Source of the DNA: Paenibacillus nasutitermitis
Lineage (GTDB): Bacteria; Bacillota; Bacilli; Paenibacillales; Paenibacillaceae
Direction of reading: 5' to 3'
Length of the DNA stretch: 64,000 bases
Assembly (NCBI RefSeq): GCF_014641075.1
Contig: NZ_BMHP01000003.1
Location: forward strand, 1,178,001-1,242,000
Shown here: positions 1 to 7,493 of the stretch, in pieces
How the letters are laid out: the number at the start of each line of letters is the position of its first letter
Numbering within the stretch: position 1 is the first letter of the stretch
Notes under the pieces: model-generated
Database searches by the model: none
What the model saw: the letters and a program-made list of their open reading frames with translations, nothing else
Told to the model about the DNA's origin: nothing
Position numbers and translations under genes: made by a program

Positions 1-161
1 AGCTCGGCCAGCGCCCGCCGCGATGTAATTTCACTTGTATGATACAGACTGGCGAGCTCACTCTGTGAAGGTATGAGCCGGTCAGGCTGCCATTTGCCAC
101 TGGTAATGCTATCTCTGATATCATCCACGATGATCTGATATTTAGCTTGTTTGGTAACCAT
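1..161 (-). CDS. GntR-family transcriptional regulator (N-terminal part, runs off the window)
   Basis: The first 53 or so residues are visible on the minus strand, starting at an ATG at 161 with an AGGGG ribosome binding site upstream. The reading contains the usual start of a GntR winged helix: an ILE/VAL-rich first helix (QIIVDDIRDSI), a GKW turn, then LIPSQSELASLYHTSEIT, which matches the family pattern 'LPS.reLa..ygVSr.TV'. The effector domain lies outside the window, so the subfamily cannot be told; the short N-terminus and GTATAC-centred operator fit the YtrA or HutC groups. A 14-bp palindrome just upstream (181-194) suggests autoregulation. Confidence 0.85.
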   Translation of the reverse strand, partial: MVTKQAKYQIIVDDIRDSITSGKWQPDRLIPSQSELASLYHTSEITSRRALAE

Positions 162-180
162 GATATCAACCCCTTTTGTG

Positions 181-194
181 GTTAGTATACTAAC
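181..194. promoter_or_regulatory. Palindromic GntR operator
   Basis: GTTAGTATACTAAC is a perfect 14-bp palindrome lying 20 bp upstream of the GntR start. A GT...AC-centred palindrome is the typical GntR-family site, so autoregulation is inferred. The rest of the gene-free stretch 195-440 shows nothing convincing apart from an AT-rich segment at 211-245 that could hold a promoter. Confidence 0.6.
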
Positions 195-440
195 TAAAGG
201 TGGCTATGGCTACTCTTTTTTAAGATTAATCGCATATTATGTCAGGATTTGCGGGAATACCTGGAGATTATAAGCTTATTGCCATGAGGTCGACCGCCGT
301 CATGCAACGCCACACTGCCCATCGGGAGCTGAGCATGGTGCGATCACGGATTTTTGGGTTGGGTGCTTGATTTGCTGCTTTTCCTGCCGCTGATGAGGTT
401 GGGGGGTGGGGCACCTTGGGAGACAAGCCTCCGCCAGCAA

Positions 441-480
441 TAAGAAAAAGCGCTCCGGAGTGCAGGAGCGCTTTTTCTTA
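441..480. terminator. Bidirectional intrinsic terminator
   Basis: A perfect 16-bp stem (TAAGAAAAAGCGCTCC against GGAGCGCTTTTTCTTA) closes an 8-nt loop, with T-rich arms on both strands. It lies directly downstream of the MFS gene read leftwards from 2004. Confidence 0.85.
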
Positions 481-534
481 TTGTGTACAGCTGCGGGGTT
501 TGCACACCTGTAGGAGTGCATTGCCCCAGGTTCG

Positions 535-2004
535 TTAAGCCGCCTGCTTTTCTTCTTCATCGGGCGCTTTTGTGCGCTTGAGGAAGAATCCGAGCACCAA
601 TGCGATAAGGGCGACAATAAAGCCGACCAGGAAAGCACTCTGCAGACCGGCAACCAGACCGTTGGCCGCCTCTGCCGGTGCTGTCGGATCGCTGGATTCG
701 CTTAAGTATTTCTTCGTTCCGGATGCCATAATGCTGATGAACAGCGCTGTGCCTACTGCGCCCGCAACCTGCTGCAGCGTGTTGAGAATCGCCGTTCCGT
801 GAGGATAGAGATGGCGCGGCAGCTGATTAAGCCCCGTTGTCTGGGCAGGCATCATGACAAGCGATATGCCGACCAGCATGATAATATGGCTCGTAATAAT
901 ATAACTCGTTGAGGTATCCGTATCAATGCCCATGAACATGCCCAGCGCTCCTACTACAAGCACAAGGCCCGGCACGACAAGGACCCTTGGTCCAAATTTA
1001 TCGAACAATACGCCGGAGACCGGTGCCATAATACCATTGAGGATACTTCCCGGCATCATGACAAGGCCCGATTTCAAGGCGGTCATAAGCAGCACGCTCT
1101 GCAGGAACTGCGGCAGCAGCGTCAGGGTAGAGAACATCGTCATCATCAGCACGAGCAGCAGGATGACTACTAAGGTAAACATCGGGAATTTGAATGCTCT
1201 CAGGTCCAGCAGCGGCTCTTCCATCTTCAGCTGCCGCCAGACGAACAATACAAGCGATACGCTCCCGATAATAATGGTCCAGTAGACCTCCGGGTCGGAC
1301 CAGGATCCGCCGCCGGCTTTACTGAAACCGTAAACGATGCCGCCGAAGCCGATGGTGGAAATGAGAATGGACAGAATATCCACCTTCGGCCGGGTAAGGT
1401 CTGATACATTTTTCAAATATACGGCAGCAAAATAGATGGAAAAAGCCGACAAAGGAAGAACAAGGTAGAACAGCCAGCGCCAATCGAGCGAGTCGATAAT
1501 CACCCCTGACAATGTCGGTCCGATCGCTGGTGCGGACATGATTACCAGCCCCATAAGGCCCATAGCTCCTCCCCTTTTCTCCGGGGGATAGATAGCCAGA
1601 ATCGTATTCATCATAATGGGAAGCAGAAGGCCCGTTCCCATCGCCTGAATAATCCGGCCGACCAGAAGCATCCCGAAAGTAGGGGATAATGCGCATACCA
1701 GGGTACCGACCAGAAATAAAATCATGGCCGAGAGAAACATCTGTCTTGTCGTAAACCATTGCTGCAGCAGTGCCGTCACGGGGACCAGCACCCCGATCAC
1801 CAGCATATACGCCGTAGAAAGCCACTGGATCGTTGACAGCTCGATGCCAAATTCCCGCATCAGATCGGGAAGTGCATTACTGAGCAGCGTCTCGTTCAAA
1901 ATCGCCACAAACGCACCAATAATAAGGGCCGTTATTATCGGTCCCCGCTTGATTCCGCTTAAATCCACGGAAGCGGGTTTTGAGTCCATACTTGCCGAAT
2001 TCAA
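535..2004 (-). CDS. MFS drug exporter, DHA2 (EmrB/QacA-like) family, 14 TM
   Basis: A proton-coupled multidrug efflux permease in the cytoplasmic membrane. The protein is about 489 residues with 14 predicted hydrophobic segments. It shows the family motif NETLLSNALPDL in the first helix, a GRIIQAMGTGLLLP motif in helix 4-5, and the antiporter-type GPTLSGVI motif in helix 5. I chose a TTG start at 2004 because AGGAGGA sits 7 nt upstream, while the in-frame ATG further upstream has no ribosome binding site. The C-terminus is a short charged tail. It stands alone, ends at a strong terminator, and has a sigma-A-like promoter at 2047-2076. The substrate cannot be told. Confidence 0.9.
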   Translation of the reverse strand: MNSASMDSKPASVDLSGIKRGPIITALIIGAFVAILNETLLSNALPDLMREFGIELSTIQWLSTAYMLVIGVLVPVTALLQQWFTTRQMFLSAMILFLVGTLVCALSPTFGMLLVGRIIQAMGTGLLLPIMMNTILAIYPPEKRGGAMGLMGLVIMSAPAIGPTLSGVIIDSLDWRWLFYLVLPLSAFSIYFAAVYLKNVSDLTRPKVDILSILISTIGFGGIVYGFSKAGGGSWSDPEVYWTIIIGSVSLVLFVWRQLKMEEPLLDLRAFKFPMFTLVVILLLVLMMTMFSTLTLLPQFLQSVLLMTALKSGLVMMPGSILNGIMAPVSGVLFDKFGPRVLVVPGLVLVVGALGMFMGIDTDTSTSYIITSHIIMLVGISLVMMPAQTTGLNQLPRHLYPHGTAILNTLQQVAGAVGTALFISIMASGTKKYLSESSDPTAPAEAANGLVAGLQSAFLVGFIVALIALVLGFFLKRTKAPDEEEKQAA

Positions 2005-2046
2005 TATCGTTCCTCCTCTTTCTATATACACTCCTTTAACCTGTTT

Positions 2047-2076
2047 ATTATAACCTTTCCATTTATTGTTCAACAA
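2047..2076 (-). promoter_or_regulatory. Probable sigma-A promoter of the MFS gene
   Basis: On the minus strand TTGTTG (2071-2076) and a perfect TATAAT (2047-2052) are 18 bp apart, 43 bp upstream of the TTG start. A small TTGTTGAACAA inverted repeat covers the -35. Confidence 0.5.
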
Positions 2077-2229
2077 CTGGTCCCGGGAATGATTTTCTTA
2101 AAAATTTTCTGGATAATTCGGTTGCAGATGCCATGAAATATAAAAAAACACCGCCCAAGACCCTGACATAAGGAACATTAGTGTCCCAATGCCATCGGAT
2201 CCTGTGCAGTGGCGCGTACAATTAACCTA

Positions 2230-2870
2230 CTAACGGTTCTGGCGTTTTGTTGACTCGCGTTCAATGATTTCCGCAGGGAGGGTTACGCTTTTCTTCACGG
2301 ACAACTGGGGCTTATGGTCGATAACATCCATCAGCAGCTTGAAGGCTTCTGCGCCCAGGAGGGTCGGATTCAAATGCACGCAGCTGATTGCCAGCGAGAT
2401 TTTGTCCAAATACGCAGCGTTGTTAAAACAGAGAATCCCACTTCCCCAGGCACCTTCATCCCCTTGCTCTGGCAGTACTTTAAAGCGCTTAGGGACATGA
2501 TGCTGTCCATTGTAATGATGGAATCGAAGGCAATCCCGTCGCTCGTTATCTTGTCCAGCGCTGCAGAGATCTCCGCCTCCCCATCGCCGCAGTAGACGAT
2601 ATGCGTAGAAGAAAGATCAAGACCCATCTCGTCGATGGCGCGCTGATAGCCGTGAATCCGGTCGTACATTACATCCTGCTTCACATTGGGCGTCAGCAGG
2701 AGGATTCGCCGGTAGCCGTTATCCAGCATATATTTGGTCGCCATGTAGCTGTCGCGCATATTATCATTATGAATGGAAAAAACGCTGTGGGACAGACTGC
2801 TGCCGATCATCACAAATGGGATTTGCTTGTCCTGCATGCTGCGGAGTTCTCGGATGGAGAACCAACGGCT
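2230..2870 (-). pseudogene. Decayed LacI-family regulator (5'-truncated and frameshifted)
   Basis: The region encodes the periplasmic-binding-protein-like effector domain of a LacI/GalR regulator: IPFVMIGSS, then a D-N-x-x-x-x-Y block, GYRRILLLT, DRIHGYQRAI, and FDSIITMDSIM, which match the family. Two lesions are visible. The DNA-binding helix-turn-helix and the first part of the effector domain are absent; instead the sequence runs into the 3' end of the amidase gene. Near 2435 the frame shifts: after VPGEV the expected continuation (ILCFNNAAYLDKISLAIS, ending ..IIERESTKRQNR) is found in another frame down to a TAG at 2230. It is therefore probably a deletion relic with no function. The start of homology near 2870 is approximate. 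Confidence 0.75.
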
Positions 2871-2961
2871 GTTTGCATGTCTTTGTATGCGTACATTCCA
2901 GCACAGAAAATAAAACTGCAATAAAAGTTCGCGACATTTGGCATCCTGAGAGGACTCTGCT

Positions 2962-4446
2962 TTAATCCAGAGCAGGCGGAAACCGGTGCCTCGACGCTTG
3001 TTCAAAGCCGAAGGCGATTGCAATCAGCGCCGGCTCGCTGTAAGCGGCTCCTGAGAAAATAACGCCAAACGGTCCTTTGGTGGGATACCCTCCGGGCGAG
3101 GTTGCCCCCTCGCGGGAATAGCCCGCCGGAACGGCAATGAGGGGATATCCCGCTTTGCCTGCAATATCCGATCCATCCCAGCAGCCGGGCAGCAGCAGGG
3201 CATCCAGGGAGTGCTCCTTCAGCACATAATCGATCCCTTGGCTGCGGGCATGCTCTTTATTTTGCGCTTTGGCATCCAGGTAGTTCTGTTCGGTAAGCGT
3301 TCCGCTTGTCGCTTCGCATCGGATCAGCCCATCCTGCCCATATTTCAAGGCCTGCTCCGCATGCGCCTCGTTGAAGGCAATCACATCCTTCAAGGAATGG
3401 ACCGGGAGCGATTCATCCAGGCCCGACAAATAATCATTGAGATGGCTCTTCAGCTCGTACCCCATCACATTGCCCCATTCCTGCTGCTCGCAAGGAAGAG
3501 ATACCGGATCGATAACCGTCGCTCCGGCCTCCCGCAGAGTCGCAATCGCCTGTTCGATGATGGCCAGCCGCTCTTCATCGCCCTCCAGTTCCTGATAATA
3601 GAACCGCGGAACGCCGATTCGGGCTGTCTTTAGAAAACTGCGATCGAGAAAAGGCGAATAATCCGCAAGAGCCCGCCTGCCGTCTGCCATTGTTGCCTCA
3701 TCCCGCTCGTCTTCACCTGCAAGCGCCCCGAGCAGGATGGCTGCATCGGTTACCGTTCTTGTCATCGGCCCTGCCGTATCCTGACTGCGGGCAAAAGGAA
3801 TGATGCCGGACCGGCTGACCAACCCCACGGTCGGCTTCAGGCCGACAATGAAATTCTGGCTGGCCGGGCATACGATCGATCCTGCGGTTTCCGTGCCGAC
3901 CGCCGCAGCAGCGAGGTTCGCGGCAATCGCCACAGCCGAGCCCGAGCTGGAGCCGCCGACGAAAAATTCGCCCGGGCCGTAGGGGTTCAACGTTAGCCCC
4001 CCTCTTGAGCTGTAGCCTGCCCACATGGAGGAGGACATGGCGTTGGCCCATTCGGTCATATTTGTTTTGCCCAGCAGGACCGCACCTGCCCTGCGCAGCT
4101 TCGCGGCGACGAAGGAATCCTCCACGGCATAATGGTCCGCCAGGGCAATGGAGCCTGCGCTCGTATGCAGGCTGTCGGCGGTGCCGATATTATCCTTCAG
4201 CAAGACCGGAATACCGTGAAGCGTTCCCCGGCTTCCCTGCTCCCTCCGCTCCTTGTCCAATGCTTTGGCGATTCCCGGAGCATCCGGATTCAGCTCCAGG
4301 ATGGAGCGGAGAAGTCCATCCACCTTTCTGATCCGGTCCATATAAGCCTGGACCAGTTCCTCCGAAGACAGGGAACCGTTCTCCATCGCTTGCTGCATGC
4401 GGGGAATATCCGCTTCTACAATCCACTCCGCCCATTTATTTTCCAT
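2962..4446 (-). CDS. Amidase-signature family hydrolase
   Basis: A 494-residue amidase-signature enzyme that hydrolyses an amide bond; the substrate is unknown. The Ser-cisSer-Lys triad is visible: Lys in LLKDNIG (near residue 84), the cis-Ser in GGSSSGSA (near 163), and the nucleophilic Ser in ETAGSIV (near 188). The length is that of stand-alone amidases (Gram-positive members such as YhaA/AmdA-like), not of GatA in an operon with GatB/C, which are absent here. The ATG start has an AGGGGTG site 9 nt upstream. The C-terminus (FEQASRHRFPPALD) is normal for the family, so the gene appears intact although the neighbouring LacI remnant starts right after it. Confidence 0.9.
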   Translation of the reverse strand: MENKWAEWIVEADIPRMQQAMENGSLSSEELVQAYMDRIRKVDGLLRSILELNPDAPGIAKALDKERREQGSRGTLHGIPVLLKDNIGTADSLHTSAGSIALADHYAVEDSFVAAKLRRAGAVLLGKTNMTEWANAMSSSMWAGYSSRGGLTLNPYGPGEFFVGGSSSGSAVAIAANLAAAAVGTETAGSIVCPASQNFIVGLKPTVGLVSRSGIIPFARSQDTAGPMTRTVTDAAILLGALAGEDERDEATMADGRRALADYSPFLDRSFLKTARIGVPRFYYQELEGDEERLAIIEQAIATLREAGATVIDPVSLPCEQQEWGNVMGYELKSHLNDYLSGLDESLPVHSLKDVIAFNEAHAEQALKYGQDGLIRCEATSGTLTEQNYLDAKAQNKEHARSQGIDYVLKEHSLDALLLPGCWDGSDIAGKAGYPLIAVPAGYSREGATSPGGYPTKGPFGVIFSGAAYSEPALIAIAFGFEQASRHRFPPALD

Positions 4447-4520
4447 ATCTATAACACCCCTATTATTTATGATTACCTATAGGAGTTCCATCCTGGCCCT
4501 GCAAATTCCTTTATATCCTT

Positions 4521-6128
4521 CTATTTCCACCAGATGTTATCAGCATCCGCCTGCGGCTCCGCTGATACTTCATTCCAACGGAACCGGGTTTCCTGACCGT
4601 TAAGCAGCCAGCGGCGCGGACAGGTCGTCTCCATCCAATCCAGGGGTTCCCCGGGTGCAATCGGCGCTGCTGCCAATTCAAAAGCCGAGCGGAGTGCAAG
4701 CTGCTGCTCCCGGGTGACGACAGCTGGCGCTGTCGACACGAACAGCGGCGTTCCGCTGCCCGCCAGCAGCTCCAGCCATTGCCGGTTCAGCTCCCACGGC
4801 ACCTGGTCAGTTATACCAATGCAATCCGCGTCATGGCTGTAGAAGGTTCCATGCTGCGGCATCCGGAAGGCCAGCGTGTTAATGCCCATATAACGCGTCC
4901 GCTCCCATAGCTTTCCGCTGGTATCGTCGCCCGTCCGCTGCACTTCAAACAGACCGGCCGACAAATGGCTGATCGTATTGCAGCCGATCACGACGCTGCC
5001 TCCGGAAGCTTTCGCCAGCACGCGGTACAGCTCCAGTATAATCTCGGCTGTTGTTTTGGAGCGGTCCTTAAAAGGATGCGGTAAGGCATTTGTCTTCGAC
5101 TTCATTTCGAAGCCCCACTGGCCCAGTAGATCAAAGGTGGAGAAATCATGCTTGATCAGCTCATAGCCCCAGGATACCATCTCAGAAACCGACTCTCCAA
5201 TATAGTTCAGCACATCCGGCACGCTGGGGTCCAGAACATTCCCCTTTTTTCCGCTGTATCGGAGCCACTCATCCGGAACCGTCCTACTAGTCAGCAGCGG
5301 ACGGAACCAGATACCCGGCTTGACGCCAGTGTCCTTCATCTCGCTTGCCAGCCGGTCCATTTCAGGAAAACGGGAATTGCCTCTCCACGGACCTCCGTTG
5401 CAGGCACCGCCTCCGCTTACCAGCTGCCAGCCGTCATCGATGACCATGTAGGGACGGTTGACCGTAGAAGACGACAGCGAAGCCATAAATTTGGAATCCT
5501 CCAGAATCTCGCCGTGGGAGCTGTTCCCATAAGCGTAATACCAGTTATTCCCTCCATAGACCGGTTGCGAAGGCATTACGGGGTTCTCGCACATCACTGA
5601 GCAGAAACGGTTTGCCGCGGCAAACGCGCTTTCTCCCGCGGTCCCCTCATAGCCGACTATCTCCGCCGCCACAAGCTTGCGTCCGCCTAATTGGACGCCT
5701 TCACTGCCGCAGCGGACATCCAGAGTCAACGTGATTCCATCCTGATCAAACTGCCAGTGGCAGAGGGAGGCTGTCCCCGTCTTGACCCCGTAACCGCGTG
5801 TCACGATGCCGTCATGGGTTAGAAAATACCACGGCATTACCCGTTCCGGCACAATACCGCGCCATTCCAAATCCCCGTAAGCCCGTTCCCAATGGTCGCC
5901 CAGAACGGATATCCTCCCGTCCACATTTTGTTTCCAATACAGCCGGACAGTCTTCACCGCAAGCTGCGGCGCCGCAAGAATGACCGCACATGATCCGCCC
6001 GCGCCAAGAAGCGTCAATTCAACTCCTGTGCAGCTCCAGACTCCCTCGCCGCTTCGGCTGGCCGTTTGCCAGCCGTTATCCGTTTCAACCAGAACATGAT
6101 CCGGCTCATTTCCTATCGCTAATGCCAT
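4521..6128 (-). CDS. Clan GH-D alpha-galactosidase-like glycoside hydrolase (GH36/GH27-type)
   Basis: About 535 residues. An N-terminal beta-rich domain is followed by a TIM barrel with clan-D features: GGNNWYYAYG, the YMVIDDGWQ strand, a GIWFRPLL strand, the presumed nucleophile Asp in IKHDFST (near residue 328) and an acid/base candidate in RTGDDTS (near 399). No signal peptide is seen, so it is probably cytoplasmic and acts on imported alpha-galactosides or related oligosaccharides. I chose the ATG at 6128 because a GGGGAG site lies 9 nt upstream; upstream ATGs in frame lack one. It is transcribed divergently from an AraC regulator at 6338, which probably controls it. The exact substrate is uncertain because many Paenibacillus members of this group differ from classical melibiases. 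Confidence 0.82.
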   Translation of the reverse strand: MALAIGNEPDHVLVETDNGWQTASRSGEGVWSCTGVELTLLGAGGSCAVILAAPQLAVKTVRLYWKQNVDGRISVLGDHWERAYGDLEWRGIVPERVMPWYFLTHDGIVTRGYGVKTGTASLCHWQFDQDGITLTLDVRCGSEGVQLGGRKLVAAEIVGYEGTAGESAFAAANRFCSVMCENPVMPSQPVYGGNNWYYAYGNSSHGEILEDSKFMASLSSSTVNRPYMVIDDGWQLVSGGGACNGGPWRGNSRFPEMDRLASEMKDTGVKPGIWFRPLLTSRTVPDEWLRYSGKKGNVLDPSVPDVLNYIGESVSEMVSWGYELIKHDFSTFDLLGQWGFEMKSKTNALPHPFKDRSKTTAEIILELYRVLAKASGGSVVIGCNTISHLSAGLFEVQRTGDDTSGKLWERTRYMGINTLAFRMPQHGTFYSHDADCIGITDQVPWELNRQWLELLAGSGTPLFVSTAPAVVTREQQLALRSAFELAAAPIAPGEPLDWMETTCPRRWLLNGQETRFRWNEVSAEPQADADNIWWK

Positions 6129-6337
6129 AGCATCCATCTCCCCTATTTTCCTGCTTTTCTTTGAAAGCCACAGTCCCGGTGTTCGGTTTTTTTGCAAAAA
6201 TCGAACGGTGGTTTGCGGACTTTTGAACTGTCATCCTAAATAGTATAGAATTCTTTCCATAAGGAAGTAATAGCGAAAAGTCTCCTCTCGGAAGACAGAT
6301 AGTTAACCAATTGTGACATTTTCAATGGGGGTGCGTT

Positions 6338-7237
6338 ATGAACCAACCGACAGAACAGATCTTCACGCATGCCTTCCCCAACCGGAAATCGGAAATTTAC
6401 CTGTATGGCGCACACACGGGAAAAGTACAGAAATCGTGGTACTGTCAGCGGCATCTCCACCACAGGATGGTGGAGATCAATCTTGTGCTGGAGGGCTGCC
6501 AGACAGCCCGCATCGGAAACGAGGAATACAGGCAGCGCGGCGGGGATATGCTGATCATTCCGCCCATGCAGCTGCATGCCTTTAGCGCGGATGAACCCGC
6601 ACCGCTGCAATATTTTGTCATGCATGTGCAAATGGACGATCCTGTATTTCTGCAGCAGCTCGGCAGCTCCGGCGAGATCTATCTTCCCGTGTGCAGTGCG
6701 CTGAATAAACGTCTGCTGCCGGAAGTACAGGCCATTCTGCAGCTGCTGCTTGCCGGAGCCTCCAGAATCTCTGTTTTTCACCGGCTCTATACCTTGCTGG
6801 AGCTGCTGGAGGAATCCTTCACCGTTCTTCCGGCCGGTCAGGGGGCGAAGCGGGGAAACAACCTCCCTCTTCTGATCGCCAGGGAAATTGAAACCCTGAT
6901 TGCGGCTCCGCGCGAAGAGGAGCCTGCCTGGTCGGCAAATTGGCTGGAGGAGATCGCCTCCAGGCTGGGCTTCACCCGCAAGCATTGCTATCGCGTATTC
7001 CAGCAGATGTACGGGATGTCGCCGCGTAATTATTTCTCCATTCTCCGCCAGCAGGAGGCCATGCAGCTATTGCTGAATACGCCGGATTCGATCGAGCAGA
7101 TTGCCCTGCGGGTAGGGTACGATAATGCGCAGAGCTTCATCCGCCAATTCGCCAAGTGGACAGGCTTGACCCCTGGAGATTTCCGCAGGAAACGCAAAAA
7201 TGATTCCATCTATTTGACCCCGCTGGAGGTCCAATGA
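6338..7237 (+). CDS. AraC-family transcriptional regulator
   Basis: 299 residues. The N-terminal cupin-type arm (YRQRGGDMLIIPPMQLHAF) is the usual sugar-sensing AraC_binding domain, and the last 100 residues hold two helix-turn-helix motifs (EEIASRLGFTRKHCYRVFQQ and IALRVGYDNAQSFIRQFAKW, followed by TGLTPGDFRR). The ATG has a GGGGGTG site 6 nt upstream. It lies divergent from the alpha-galactosidase-like gene with a 209-bp shared intergenic region, so local activation by an alpha-galactoside is inferred. Confidence 0.92.
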   Translation: MNQPTEQIFTHAFPNRKSEIYLYGAHTGKVQKSWYCQRHLHHRMVEINLVLEGCQTARIGNEEYRQRGGDMLIIPPMQLHAFSADEPAPLQYFVMHVQMDDPVFLQQLGSSGEIYLPVCSALNKRLLPEVQAILQLLLAGASRISVFHRLYTLLELLEESFTVLPAGQGAKRGNNLPLLIAREIETLIAAPREEEPAWSANWLEEIASRLGFTRKHCYRVFQQMYGMSPRNYFSILRQQEAMQLLLNTPDSIEQIALRVGYDNAQSFIRQFAKWTGLTPGDFRRKRKNDSIYLTPLEVQ

Positions 7238-7243
7238 ATCGTC

Positions 7244-7296
7244 AAAAAAGCAGTTCTGATAACCGTGCAGCAAAGGTTATCAGAACTGCTTTTTTG
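7244..7296 (+). terminator. Intrinsic terminator after the AraC gene
   Basis: AAAAAAGCAGTTCTGATAACC pairs perfectly with GGTTATCAGAACTGCTTTTTT across a 10-nt loop. A-tract and T-tract flank both sides, so it could act in both directions. Confidence 0.9.
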
Positions 7297-7493
7297 CTTG
7301 CAGGCATTCCGACAGGTGACGGGAAAATATAAATCTGCTAATTTTTAATAATTATTATAAATTTTTTCTAAAAAATGAGTTTTAAGACCTAGTTTCATGT
7401 TTAAATCTATGTTAAAAGGATTACTTTTCACATAAAACTTTTGAACCATATTCATTCATGCATAAACTACATATAAGGGGCGCAACGCTGACT

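Noticed and set aside
300..653. Long open frame on the minus strand over the MFS 3' end and terminator
   Set aside because: It overlaps a confident MFS gene and a terminator hairpin, is low in complexity and rich in Cys/Pro/Ser, and has no ribosome binding site. It is a shadow frame.
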